From assembly GCA_036873135.1 (NCBI GenBank), contig JAPTYO010000005.1, positions 15,230,166 to 15,294,165 on the forward strand: a stretch of DNA of 64,000 nucleotides, in the 5' to 3' direction. This stretch comes from Clarkia xantiana subsp. parviflora. Taxonomy: Eukaryota > Streptophyta > Magnoliopsida > Myrtales > Onagraceae. The notes below the pieces were generated by a model. The model ran no database searches. It was not told the origin of the DNA and saw only the letters and a program-made list of their open reading frames with translations. Each line of letters opens with the position of its first letter. Position 1 is the first letter of the stretch. Both the position numbers and the translations under genes were made by a program. Shown piece by piece: positions 11,803 to 21,599 of the stretch.

Positions 11803-14463
11803 ATGTCTGGTAAGGATTTCTTCTTCGTTGCTTGTTCATCTTTTCCTTGTTTGCAGCTTTCCGACAATCCCACTGTGCCTTCCTTGCCATTGCTACTTTT
11901 CAGACAGTGGATCCAGCTCTGAGGGGAGAAAGCCCTTCAACTTTGATTATGCTCTGAATGAAATCTCCAACACCGCTTATGATGCAGCTCTCCGAGAGGG
12001 GTGCATCACTTCTACTTGGGAACCTCGTTTCCCGTATCCCTGGCCTCGCCCCTCGGGTAACCTTGAGGTTACTCGTCCCCGCAAAGGGGAGGTATTTGTC
12101 TCTACGGGGCAAGTATCAGCGGGGATCAGATTCCCCTTTTGTGGTAATCTGGTCGAGATGTGCCAGCATTACAAAACTCATCCGACCACCTTCTCTCCGC
12201 ACGCCATTCGCCTGTGGAATGCTTTCCAGGTCCTCTGCTTCCGACAACGGTGGGTATACAGCCTCAAGCTCTTCAGGACCTTCTACGGGATGAAGTGCAA
12301 CGAGGCGGGGGTTTGCGCCTTCAACCCCCGAATGCCGAAGTGGAACAAGGCACAACTTGGGCGGTGTAACTGGACCAATGACACCTGGAAGGTGGTCAAG
12401 GGTCGGGGACTCCTGGTTGATACGGGGTCCGATAACAGCAGTTGGAAAAGGAGCTACTTCTTCATCCAACATTCTTCGATCCCATGGCCCCGATGGGAGG
12501 TGGAAGCGGACTCTCCTCCCGCTTTCCACACCTACACTGATGAAGACTTCCAGACTCTTCAACTTATCCAGCTTTACCGATGGGGGGAGTCCTACATTCC
12601 CCTTGACGCCAATTCTCTCGTGGAGCGGGACCTGGTGAACGTCGGGATCCGACTTCTCGACATAATCTCCGGGGGGCAGCTCTTCGACGACCCCTCCAAT
12701 GTGGTTCCCTGGGTAAATCTCTAACTCTTTTCTCTTACTTTTTGCAGCCGAGAGGGTATCCATGCTGACCGATCTGTTCCTTAAGCAGGGGGAGACCGAT
12801 GTCGTCCGTCCTTCGCGGAACAGGAAGTCCGCCAAGAAGGCTGCTGCTCCGTCGGGGTCTCCTTCTGCGGAGCAACCTAAGCGGAAGCGCGTGGAGCTGG
12901 ACCAACTCTTCGACGTCCAGAATGTTGAAGAAGGTAAAAAGCTCCGACTCGCTATTAAATCGTATAGGAGGATGGTCCCGAAGGATTTGATTCCTTCGAC
13001 CAGGGAGGCCCGTATTGCTGATGTTAGACGAATCCTTCGAGGCGAAACTCCTCGTGTCCTGAAGGCGGGCTACTACCACTACCACGGGAAGGATCAATAT
13101 GTCTCCCGACGTATTGTTTGGTGTAAGAATCCTGATGAACTCCCTGATTACATTTCTGAAGCCTCTCGTCCTCTAGGTGCAGGTCGCTCAGGGGCTCCAT
13201 CGGGTGCTAAAGCTTCCGCGGGTGCACCGTCTTCAACAGGGGCGCCTCCCTCAACTGGGGAGAAAACCCCGACTGGCGAACAATTTCGTCGGGTGGAAAC
13301 CTTGGACTCCTCCGAGGAGACTGATGAGGGTGGCTCCCTTCGTCATCGTCGGAGGACGGGGCAGTCCCCCTTGAAACCAACCTCTCAGGGGCTGCCCCCT
13401 TCATCTTCTCCACAGCAGCGACAGCCGTCGCCCATTCACAACTTCACTCCTTCCCCCGTCCGGGTCGAGCCGGAGGCGCGCCCCTCCACGACTTGTGCTG
13501 GTCCTCCTCCTGTCCCTCTCGACGGGAGTTTCTACAGAGCCTTCAACCCCGCGCAAGTGGATGCTCCCTGGACTCCAATCCAAACTCTGCAAGGGGTCCA
13601 GCTTCGACAAGGGGACCAGCATGAGGACCTGGCTCTGCATCTGCTGGCAGGCTCGATCCTGCCCACCATGCGGTACCCGATTTCCCTGAATCGAACGGCG
13701 ATGCATCGGGATGTTCGAGAGATGTCCCTACGTTGGATAGAGGTAAAACTTCGCTTCTCCCTCTTTGTTGGTAAATCTGGTTGTTTGTCCCTTAACACTT
13801 TTCTTTCTTCTATTGTAGGAGCTCGGGGACTTCAACCGTCTTTTTGGGTACCTCATCGCCTATGATGAGTCCCGGGAGCGGGACCGGGTGGCCATCGACA
13901 AGCTTAAGGAGGATCTTGCGGCCTCCAAGTCTTCGCGGGGGAAGCTTGCCAAGGAGCAGGCCATCCTCGACCAAAAGGTTCAGGATCTCCAAAATCAAGT
14001 CGGGGATTTCGAGGGGCTCCTGAGGCGGGAACGACAGGAGCGGCAGGCTGCTGAGGACAAGCTGGTCCTCGAGAAGAAGGCTTTGGAGGAGCAAATCGCG
14101 GGGGTTCCTGCGCAGCTGGTCGAGGCCGAGGCCAAAGGTCGGGAGGATTATCGGAAGTCTGAGGACTTTCAGGCTGATGCTATGAAGTTCTTCGGCGCGG
14201 AGGTGGAGAACACTCTCTTCAATGCGGTTGAGGAGCTCCACCTGGAGTATGGTGACGCCATCAACTTCGACAAGTCTCCTTCTCTTGCTCCATTCGCGAA
14301 GAAGTATGGGGGGAGTACCCCCGCAATTGTCGAAGACGCAGCAGAGCTTCCATGTGCGGATGCCCCGATAGTCGATCCTCCCGCGGCCGACCCTGTGGAG
14401 CTTTCCGCCGCCGACCTCGTGGACCCCGCTCCCGCAGATGCCGCTGACAAGGACCAAGCCTAA
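11803..14463 (+). CDS. Four-exon antisense gene of the Tat-lineage Gypsy element
   Basis: It lies on the strand opposite to gag-pol, between integrase and the 3' LTR. Inferred exons are 11803-11809, 11904-12712, 12789-13742 and 13819-14463, with introns of 94, 76 and 76 nt. All introns are GT-AG, and the phases join three different frames with no stop, giving about 804 residues. The tiny first exon supplies the ATG and two codons and joins in frame to the acidic, Ser-rich start of exon 2. Exon 2 (to about residue 272) has the GIRFPF...W...F pattern of the plant 'putative gypsy type transposon' family (Pfam Transposase_28-like). Exon 3 is basic, then Pro/Ser/Gly-rich and probably disordered. 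Exon 4 has a coiled coil (about 613-710) and an acidic Ala/Pro-rich tail. The function is unknown in this family. Introns lying antisense to the genomic RNA are not removed during retrotransposition, which explains their survival. The exon model is inferred from sequence alone. Confidence 0.8.
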
Positions 14464-14639
14464 CTGCTTATCTTTAGAGTCCTTGTATTTTCCTCGCTTT
14501 TGTAACCGTTGGGCCTTTGAGCCCTTATTAATTTATCAGACTTTCTTAGTTCCGATCTTTTCAATGCACTTCTCCAAGTGGCTTTACTATACTTGCTTAG
14601 GTCGATACTTCGACACTTAAGACATTTTCGTACGTCATT

Positions 14640-15300
14640 CCCGACGATTTACTAATTTGCACCACTTAAGGCGACTTATCATCATGCACCACTTAAGGCG
14701 ACTTAATCTCGTGCATCACTAAAGACGACTTAATATCGTGCACCACTTAAGGCGACTTTTCAATACTTAGAATAAATCTAAAACACATGCATCACCTAAG
14801 ACGACTTAATCTCGCGCATCACTTAAGACGACTTTTTCGTGCACCATCTAAGGCGACTTTTCAGTACTTAAAATAAATCTAAGAATCGTGCACCACTTAA
14901 GGCGACTTATCATCATGCACCACTTAAGGCGACTTAATCTCGTGCATCACTTAAGACGACTTAATATCGTGCACCACTTAAGGCGACTTTTCAATACTTA
15001 GAATAAATCTAAGAATCGTGCACCACTTAAGGCGACTTTTCTCGTGCACCACTCAAGGCGACTTTTCTCGTGCACCACTCAAGGCGTCTTTATAAAGCTT
15101 AGAGTAAATCTAAGAATAATTCTGATCGGAAGAAACCTCTTTATTCATTGATGGCGCAAATTTGGCTTACATCGAATTAAACGATAAACAACATACACCA
15201 CTTAAGGCGATTTTACATCGGGCACCACTTAAGGCGACTTTTCATCGGGCACCACTTAAGGCGACTTTTCTTCGGGCACCACTTAAGGCGACTCTTCATC
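14640..15300. repeat. Tandem repeat array between the convergent reading frames of the Gypsy element
   Basis: Units of about 25-29 bp centred on caccacttaaggcgactt repeat some 15 times in 14645-15095 and four more times in 15195-15300, where the unit is close to 27 bp. A longer period is visible too: a block of about 125 bp ending in aatacttagaataaatctaa recurs near 14660-14775 and 14887-15015. The array fills the gap between the antisense gene's 3' end and the integrase stop. Tandem arrays at this place are known from Tat/Ogre elements. Confidence 0.92.
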
Positions 15301-17020
15301 AAGCATGGTGTTTCTTCAAGTGTTCGCCACTAAAAGAATGCTTTAATACTCTGCCATCGAGGTCTTCCAACTTGTATGAATTCGGGGCCGGCATCCCCAC
15401 GACCTTGAAAGGTCCTTCCCATTTTGGTGACATCTTGCCGATCCGATCCAAAAGGGTAAACTCGTTGCGACGCCAAACCAGCTCCCCGACGAAGAATTGT
15501 CGGGACTTCACTCGCCGATTGTAGTACCTGGCCGTCGCCAAACGCATTCGAGCTTGGACTTCATCGGCTTCCCGCCTCTTCTCTTCGAGCAAGTCCAAGT
15601 CCAGACGTCTCATCTCATCATTCGTCAGAGGCTCGTAATATCTTATCCGATGGGACGCCACAGCTACCTCCACGGGGGCGACAGCCTCCGTGCCATAAAC
15701 GAGGCCAAACGGAGTCTCTCCCGTTGATCGTTTGGGTGTCGTTCTAACAGCCCAAAGCACGTTTTCCAGTTCGTTCAGCCATTTGCCCTTCAAGGCATAG
15801 ACCCTCTTCTTCAGGCCATCCATCACGATTTTGTTGGCTGATTCCACCTGACCGTTAGTTTGAGCATGGCGTACGGAAGCTGTCCGATGCTCGATGTTCA
15901 ACTCCTCCAGATACTCCCTCACCTGAGAGCCGTTAAACGGTGGACCATTGTCGCTGATCACCACCTTAGGAATCCCGTATCTGGACACAATATGGGTCTG
16001 GAGGAACTTGACGATCTGGTTCCCCGTCGTTCTGGCCAACGCCTTTGCCTCTATCCATTTCGAAAAATAATCGATAGCTACAAGTAAATACTTACATTGG
16101 CCTTGTGCTTGTGGAAGAGGTCCCACCAAGTCGATGCTCCATTGTGCGAAGGGCCAAGCGCTCTTGATGGATGTCAGATTAGCGGCCGGAGCCACGATAC
16201 TCGGGGCGTACCTCTGGCACGCGTCACAGGATCGGACCAACGCCGTCGCGTCCTTGCTCATCGTAGGCCAATAATAGCCCAAGTTCAGCACTTTCCTCAT
16301 AATGGATCGGGCCCCTTCATGACAAGCCGCGACCCCTTCATGCACCTCCTTCAGGATTCGATTTGTATCGGGTTCTGCCACACACTTCAAGTACGGAGTC
16401 GAGAACCAGCCCTTCTTGTACAGCTGATCGTCTAACATCACGTAATTAGCCGCGATCCGACGTATCCTGTCTGCTACTACCTTATCATCGGGGACTGCCC
16501 CCGTAGTCAGGTATGCGACTATCGGGGTCATCCAAGTGGGCTCCTCCTCCGGTTTTGCCTCAATGGTACACACCTGTGTCGGGTCGATGGTCGATAAGAT
16601 CACCTTCTCCAAGAAGTGCACCTTCCGATTTTCTTCCAAGGGTGCCCCCAGGGCAAATTTGCTCAAGGCGTCTGCCTCTACGTTTTCCTCCCTCGGGATT
16701 GCCTCGATGTCGAAGCTTTTAAAGATTTCCTTTAGGGCTTGTACCTCGCGCAGGTACTTCTTCATTATCGGACTCCTCGCTTCATATCGCCCTTGAACCT
16801 GGTTTACGATTAAAGCTGCGTCACACTTCACTCTCAAGTGGTCGACTCCAGTGCCTTTAGCAATTTTCAGGCCCGTGATAAGAGCCTCATACTCCGCTTC
16901 GTTGTTTGTGGCCTTGAATGTTAAAGCCAGGGCATATCGGAGCGGCTCACCTCCACCTGGTGGTATTAACAAAAAGCCTGCTCCTGATCCGTCTGAACTC
17001 GAGGAGCCATCCGTGTACAT
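15299..17020 (-). CDS. Gypsy second RNase H plus integrase
   Basis: The 573-residue frame opens with an RNase H domain whose acidic residues are visible (YTDGSSS, NNEAEYEAL, VKCDAAL, EADALSKF; about residues 1-120). This is the additional RNase H of Tat elements. The integrase follows: a zinc-binding HHCC segment (H at 226 and 232 region, CDAC near 265), then the DDE core with SIDLVGP, ISDNGPPF and NGQVESANK. A C-terminal part ends KHSFSGEHLKKHHA. No chromodomain is seen. The frame is the same as gag and RT but is separated from them by frameshifts around 17070 and 17480. The catalytic residues look intact. Confidence 0.9.
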   Translation of the reverse strand: MYTDGSSSSDGSGAGFLLIPPGGGEPLRYALALTFKATNNEAEYEALITGLKIAKGTGVDHLRVKCDAALIVNQVQGRYEARSPIMKKYLREVQALKEIFKSFDIEAIPREENVEADALSKFALGAPLEENRKVHFLEKVILSTIDPTQVCTIEAKPEEEPTWMTPIVAYLTTGAVPDDKVVADRIRRIAANYVMLDDQLYKKGWFSTPYLKCVAEPDTNRILKEVHEGVAACHEGARSIMRKVLNLGYYWPTMSKDATALVRSCDACQRYAPSIVAPAANLTSIKSAWPFAQWSIDLVGPLPQAQGQCKYLLVAIDYFSKWIEAKALARTTGNQIVKFLQTHIVSRYGIPKVVISDNGPPFNGSQVREYLEELNIEHRTASVRHAQTNGQVESANKIVMDGLKKRVYALKGKWLNELENVLWAVRTTPKRSTGETPFGLVYGTEAVAPVEVAVASHRIRYYEPLTNDEMRRLDLDLLEEKRREADEVQARMRLATARYYNRRVKSRQFFVGELVWRRNEFTLLDRIGKMSPKWEGPFKVVGMPAPNSYKLEDLDGRVLKHSFSGEHLKKHHA

Positions 17021-17483
17021 CTCCCAGGTATTTCCCTCGTTTGGCTGTTCTGATTGCTCTGCCCCCTCTGGTTGCTTCTTCCAGATCGGGGTTTGTAGAT
17101 TCCGCTATGAAATCCGCCAACACCTGGCCCTTAATAGCCGTTCTCGGAGCAAAGTGTATGCGAAACTCACTAAGCTCTACTGCCCATTTTACTAATCTCC
17201 CCGACGCATCTGGTCGGTTCAAAAAATGCTTCAAAGGCTGGTTCGTCAACACAGTGATCTCGTGTGCGTGGAAGTAAGGCCTTAGCTTCTGAGCAGTAAT
17301 AATCAAGGCAAAGAGATACTTCTCAACCGGAGGATAATTCAATTCAGACTTGGCAAACGCCTTGCTTACATAATAGACGGGGACTTGATTACCCTCGACA
17401 ACCTTCACTAATACAGAGCTAATGGAAAATTCAGAGACAGCCAAGTAAAGATAGAGCGGCTCGCCTGGAACCGGTTTTGCCAA
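17021..17483 (-). pseudogene. Gypsy RNase H segment, out of frame
   Basis: The frame covers the primary RNase H (SEFSISSVLV, YYVSKAF, ITAQKLRPYFHAH, LTNQPLKHFL) and reaches the linker that ends ADFIAE. It is in a different frame from both the upstream RT and the downstream second RNase H. One frameshift near 17480 and a compensating one near 17070 must therefore be assumed. The sequence is otherwise well preserved. Confidence 0.85.
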
Positions 17484-18502
17484 CGGCGGAGGCTGCGAAG
17501 GTGTTGCTTGAGTGCTTGGAACGCTTCTTCACACTTGGCGGTCCACTCAAACTTTTTGTTGGCCTTCAGGACTTCAAAAAATGGCATTGATCGGTCGCTA
17601 GCTTTGGACAGGAAGCGATTCATTGCAGCCAGTCGGCCATTCAGCACTTGTACCTCCTGATGGTTTATCGGAGACTGCATCTCCTCAATCGCCCTCAGCT
17701 TCTCGGGATTCACCTCGATTCCTCTCTGGCTCACCATAAAGCCTAAAAATTTCCCTGAGTGGACTCCGAAGGCGCATTTCGTCGGGTTTAAGCGAACTTG
17801 ATGAAGCCTCATCCGCTCAAACGCCATGGCTAGGTTGTGCACGTGATCTTCAGCCTGTCGGGACTTCACCAGCATGTCATCCACATAAGCTTCCATGGTC
17901 TCCCCAAGCATATCTCCGAACAGCTTATTCACCATCCGCTGGTAGGTTGCCCCAGCATTGATCAAACCGAAAGGCATGACATCGTAGTGATAGATGTCAC
18001 TGTTTGCATAGAATGCTGTGTGAGGAGCGTCTTCCTTAGCCATCTTGATCTGGTTATAGCCCGAATATGCATCCATGAAGCTCAACAGCTCATGTCCCGA
18101 CGTGGCATCTACCAGTTGGTCGATTCTCGGGAGTGGGTAGCAGTCCTTCAGGCAGGCCTTGTTTAGGTCGCGGAAATCCACACACATCCGCCATTTCCCA
18201 TTAGTCTTCTTCACCAGCACTGGATTAGCGACCCAAGTCTGGAATCGGAGTTCTTTAATAAACCCAACATCGAGCAACCTGCCCACCTCCTGCTGGATCG
18301 CGATCTTCTTGTCCGTGCCCATCGGACGCCTTTTCTGCGTGATAGGTTTGATCGCGGGATCTATCTTCAGCTCGTGTACGATCACATCGGGGCTGATTCC
18401 TGGCATATCGCTCGGGGACCAGGCAAACAGCTCCTTGAACTCCCTCAGCAACTCAATCAATTTTTGGGCTGTCTCCTCGGTCAGAGCAGACCCGATTTTC
18501 AC
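17408..18502 (-). CDS. Gypsy reverse transcriptase
   Basis: The frame begins after an in-frame TAG (18511-18509) and contains the RT motifs in order: KKTNGKWRMCVDFRDLNKA, YPLPRIDQLVD, LSFMDAYSGYNQI, MPFGLINAGATYQRM and the catalytic AYVDDMLVKS (about residues 100-215). The thumb and connection follow (FLGFMVSQRGIEVNPEK). It is in the same frame as gag-pro upstream, so the element once had one continuous gag-pol frame. Residues after about 340 are frameshifted sequence. Confidence 0.92.
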   Translation of the reverse strand: MKIGSALTEETAQKLIELLREFKELFAWSPSDMPGISPDVIVHELKIDPAIKPITQKRRPMGTDKKIAIQQEVGRLLDVGFIKELRFQTWVANPVLVKKTNGKWRMCVDFRDLNKACLKDCYPLPRIDQLVDATSGHELLSFMDAYSGYNQIKMAKEDAPHTAFYANSDIYHYDVMPFGLINAGATYQRMVNKLFGDMLGETMEAYVDDMLVKSRQAEDHVHNLAMAFERMRLHQVRLNPTKCAFGVHSGKFLGFMVSQRGIEVNPEKLRAIEEMQSPINHQEVQVLNGRLAAMNRFLSKASDRSMPFFEVLKANKKFEWTAKCEEAFQALKQHLRSLRRWQNRFQASRSIFTWLSLNFPLALY

Positions 18503-18646
18503 CTTCCTCTAGGGTCCGTCGATCTCAACTTCTTTTAGATCTTCTATGGGGGCGGGACGCCCAAACTCCTCTCTAGGATCTGTATCTGTCTGGAGGACAG
18601 TCATGGCCTCTCGTCTCCTCCTCCGGGTGGCGTTAACATAGCATTT

Positions 18647-20620
18647 TCAGGAAGCTACCTGGTCACCCTTGACTTCTCCGACTCCGTGGTCGGTCGGGAA
18701 CTTCATCTTCTGGTGCACTGTCGAGGCAACTGCCATCAGGGGGTTGATGGTGGTTCTCCCGATAATCGCGTTGTAAGTCCCCGCTGAATCAACTACCACG
18801 AACTCCACGTTCCTCCTTTCTGATTTCCACCCACTACCAAACTCCACTGGTAAGGTGATTACTCCTAGCGGATAGGAGGTAGAACCAGAGAACCCCACCA
18901 TCGGGAAGTTTGCCTCCTTCAGATCTTTCTTCATTTTTCCCATAGCCTCCAGCGCGTCCATAAATAGAATATCGGAGGAGCTTCCTCCGTCGATCAGAAT
19001 TCGCTTCATCTCGTACCCGTCTACATCCAAGGTTACAACCAAGGCGTCATCGTGCGGAGTCTCCACGCCTATGAGATCTTCCGACGAAAAGGAGATCACC
19101 ATCTCTTCTTTCAGGGTCCAGGATCGGGACCTCTTACCCAGCACCACAGCCGTAGGAATTCTAGAGGCGTAAACCTCCCGAGAGGACGAGGTATCACCTC
19201 CAGCAGCAAATCCTCCGTGAATCACATTAATGGTGCCCCGTCGTTCTTTGCGGGCACCGGACGGCTCCGGATCGGACCTCTTCTTCTTTGGGGACCGATC
19301 GCGGGATCGAGAACGGGACCGCGATCGGGACCGAGAGCGGGATCGACACCGCTTATCCCCGACGAATTCCTTGAGCTTCCCCTTCTGGATCAGTTTCTCG
19401 ATCTCCTTCTTCAGCTCCCGACAATGGTTGGTATCGTGACCATTTGCGCGGTGAAATCGGCAGTAGCGATCCGTGCGGGATCCTAAGAATTCTCCATCCT
19501 TCTTTGGAGGGTACCTGGAAATACCTTGTCGTTCCATGACCGTTAGTACCTCCGCCATGGAGCAGTTGAGAGGAATGTCGAGATCCTCCCGCTTGTCCTT
19601 CCTTAAAGAACACCTATCATCCCTCCGACCAGAGCGTCCTCGATCCCGACTGCCCTCGGGTTTACCTTTTGATTTACGATCGTCGAAAGGTTTAACCGAC
19701 TGTTTCCCTTTATTCGACTTCGGGGGCTCCAGTTCTCCAGCGGCTATCTTCGACTCCTGGACATCGATTTTCCGTTTCACCCTCTTCTGTAGTGCTTCCA
19801 TATTCCACACGGCTTTCTCAGCCACGCTGTGCATTAGGTCGGAACCGTAGGGGGCCGTTAGGTTCCGAATGAATGTACGGATGGTTTCACCCTCCGAGAT
19901 CTCCTCATCAATCTCCGCTACACTGGCAGTGTACCGCTGGTAATAGTGTGCCAGTGATTCGTCAGGCCTCTGAACCACCTGAGTCAGGGACCTCACACTC
20001 TTCAACAGACGTCTACGGCCCTGGTACTGCTGAATGAACCGGTCGTGCATATCTGCCCAGCAAGTGATGCAGCCTGGGGGCAGACTAAAGAACCAGGTCA
20101 GGGCTCTTTCCCCAATTGTGTTCGGGAACAGCGTACACACTATGTCTTCATTCGGGGCTCTTCCCAGACACGCCATGAGGTGCTTCTGGACATGACGAAC
20201 CGGATCTCCTTCGCCATCGTATTCCTTTATTGTGGGGATACCCAACCCTGGCGGGGCTAGGGTGTCTATGAGTCGAGGAACGAAGGGATGAGTAGATCGA
20301 TCCCTCAGCTCCGACACCAGCGGCTTCTGCTCTCCCATGCAGATGTTCACGATCTTTACCACCTGATCGGGGGTGATGGGACCATTCAGGGGAATGGTCC
20401 TGTGCTGTACTGGTCCTGGTCCATCAACCACGAATCTCTCTGGCTGAACAGACACCCCACTCCTGTCCTGGCCTCGGGGCGGAGCCTCCAGTACGTTCCG
20501 AACCTCTGCTGGTGGGGGTGCTTCTTCTAACGGGGGCATCTCCTCTTGCCTCCTCGCAGCCTCTCTCCGATCCAAGAGAGCCTCCACGGCTGCCAAAAAC
20601 ATCGGCATGGCTTCTGCCAC
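18647..20620 (-). CDS. Gypsy gag-protease
   Basis: The 657-residue frame contains a retrotransposon gag capsid domain (about residues 110-260, with FSLPPGCITCWADMHDRFIQQY) and a basic Arg/Ser-rich stretch. A zinc-knuckle-like YCRFHRANGHDTNHCREL (about 385-402) and an aspartic protease with ILIDGGSSSDILF and YNAIIGRTTIN follow. The true start is probably the ATG at 20846. That N-terminal part is in a different frame and joins this one across a run of ten C (20708-20717). The frame ends at TGA (18649-18647) where related copies read through to RT. Confidence 0.9.
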   Translation of the reverse strand: MAEAMPMFLAAVEALLDRREAARRQEEMPPLEEAPPPAEVRNVLEAPPRGQDRSGVSVQPERFVVDGPGPVQHRTIPLNGPITPDQVVKIVNICMGEQKPLVSELRDRSTHPFVPRLIDTLAPPGLGIPTIKEYDGEGDPVRHVQKHLMACLGRAPNEDIVCTLFPNTIGERALTWFFSLPPGCITCWADMHDRFIQQYQGRRRLLKSVRSLTQVVQRPDESLAHYYQRYTASVAEIDEEISEGETIRTFIRNLTAPYGSDLMHSVAEKAVWNMEALQKRVKRKIDVQESKIAAGELEPPKSNKGKQSVKPFDDRKSKGKPEGSRDRGRSGRRDDRCSLRKDKREDLDIPLNCSMAEVLTVMERQGISRYPPKKDGEFLGSRTDRYCRFHRANGHDTNHCRELKKEIEKLIQKGKLKEFVGDKRCRSRSRSRSRSRSRSRDRSPKKKRSDPEPSGARKERRGTINVIHGGFAAGGDTSSSREVYASRIPTAVVLGKRSRSWTLKEEMVISFSSEDLIGVETPHDDALVVTLDVDGYEMKRILIDGGSSSDILFMDALEAMGKMKKDLKEANFPMVGFSGSTSYPLGVITLPVEFGSGWKSERRNVEFVVVDSAGTYNAIIGRTTINPLMAVASTVHQKMKFPTDHGVGEVKGDQVAS

Positions 20621-20880
20621 AGCCCTCGTCAGGTCCGCAGCTGGGGGAGCCTCCTGCTCCCTATTCCCCTGGTGCTGAGCAGCAATCTCTTCGGGACCTT
20701 CATTATGCCCCCCCCCCTGTCTGGGAGAGCTCAGCAGCGGGATGGTTCTGGTTTTCCTCCTGTTCTGGTAGTGAATTCAGAGTTGTTGCAGCGGGGTGAC
20801 GAGAGCCACCAGATTGTCCTTGCCTTCTTTGCTTGCCAGCCGCCATTGAACGAGTAGAAGGCATATCAGCTTTTTGTTTG

Positions 20881-20900
20881 ATTCCCACAGACGGCGCCAA
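20881..20900 (-). other. Primer binding site of the Gypsy element
   Basis: Minus-strand TTGGCGCCGTCTGTGGGAAT directly follows the 5' LTR end. The same core appears at 58144 and, degraded, at 32879, tying the three Gypsy elements together. Confidence 0.85.
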
Positions 20901-21594
20901 TGTTGGATCACGGTGGAACTCCGGTACGGTCTTTGACGGCGGTCCTAGCTCCTTTGCCCCACGCAATCCTGCAAGAGGGGATAGACCGGGCGGTGACCCA
21001 GAATCCCTCTCCGATGCTTAAATTAGTATTTCGTCCGGACTGGCAAGCAGTAATCTCAAGTAATGTATTTCAACGTAAGTGATCTGAGGTGATCCCTTGC
21101 CCTTTTATAGGCGAAGAGATACCTCAGTTACCTGGTGAACCGTTGGGGGTGGTTAGCCCGTATCCCGCGTATTTCGGATGTGATCCCGCTTATCTCGGCC
21201 ACGCCCCGCGTATGTCGGCCACGCTCCGTGTATCTTAACCACGTTACGCGTATCTCGGCCACGCCCCGCGTATCTCGGCCTTATCCTCTGATAACGATTC
21301 CCGACTAACATCGGGGACTCTAGAGTTACCTCGTTGTGTCACCGCTCGGGGCCCCTCGTCATCGTGACAGGGCCTATTGTTCTCAGGGATTCTTCATCGG
21401 GGCCTACTCAGAGGCATCTCATCGGGAGCGTTTCGCTCGCCTGTCAGGTCCGACTCTGTCGAGACCTTTCATCCTCGGGCTCCCTTCGTCGAGATCCTTT
21501 GTCTGGGCCATCTTGGCCTTCGTTTAGGGCCCACCGGGCCTATTTGCCGTTTCCTCACCGTTAAAGGGCCTAACGGCTGTAGTCGAACCCATCA
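20901..21594 (-). repeat. Gypsy 5' LTR (right)
   Basis: This copy matches the left LTR. It has one fewer 20-bp minisatellite unit (21165-21275) and about 30 extra bp near 21358-21395. The minus-strand TATA box is at 21109-21103, and the element's sense transcription would start shortly after it. The target duplication GGGTA follows at 21595-21599. Confidence 0.95.
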
Positions 21595-21599
21595 GGGTA

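Larger units (their letters stand above)
10575..21594 (-). mobile_element. Complete Ty3/Gypsy element, Tat lineage, 11,020 bp
   Basis: Two LTRs of 679 and 694 bp with TG...CA ends flank a primer binding site, a gag-pro-RT-RNase H-second RNase H-integrase region on the minus strand, an antisense spliced gene and a tandem repeat array. A 5-bp target duplication GGGTA stands at 10570-10574 and 21595-21599. The second RNase H between RNase H and integrase, the absence of a chromodomain and the antisense ORF before the 3' LTR are established marks of the Tat lineage. The LTRs differ by few substitutions plus two indels, so the insertion looks fairly young. The sense frame carries at least five lesions, so this copy is probably not autonomous. 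Confidence 0.95.

Noticed and set aside
11810..11856. A 47-nt first intron of the antisense gene
   Set aside because: Too short for a plant intron and the wrong phase; the acceptor at 11902-11903 gives 94 nt and the correct frame.
12713..12747. A 35-nt second intron of the antisense gene
   Set aside because: Too short and leads to a stop; the AG at 12787-12788 gives 76 nt and keeps the frame.
12116..12835. 239-codon minus-strand frame opposite the antisense gene's exon 2
   Set aside because: Mirror of a GC-rich coding exon with no domain; the spliced plus-strand gene explains the region.
13810..14457. 215-codon minus-strand frame
   Set aside because: Shadow of the coiled-coil exon 4 on the other strand; Leu-rich composition is the complement of Glu/Lys codons.
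14640..15300. CRISPR-like regular repeats
   Set aside because: The units are degenerate with no unique spacers and lie within a plant Gypsy element; it is an ordinary tandem array.
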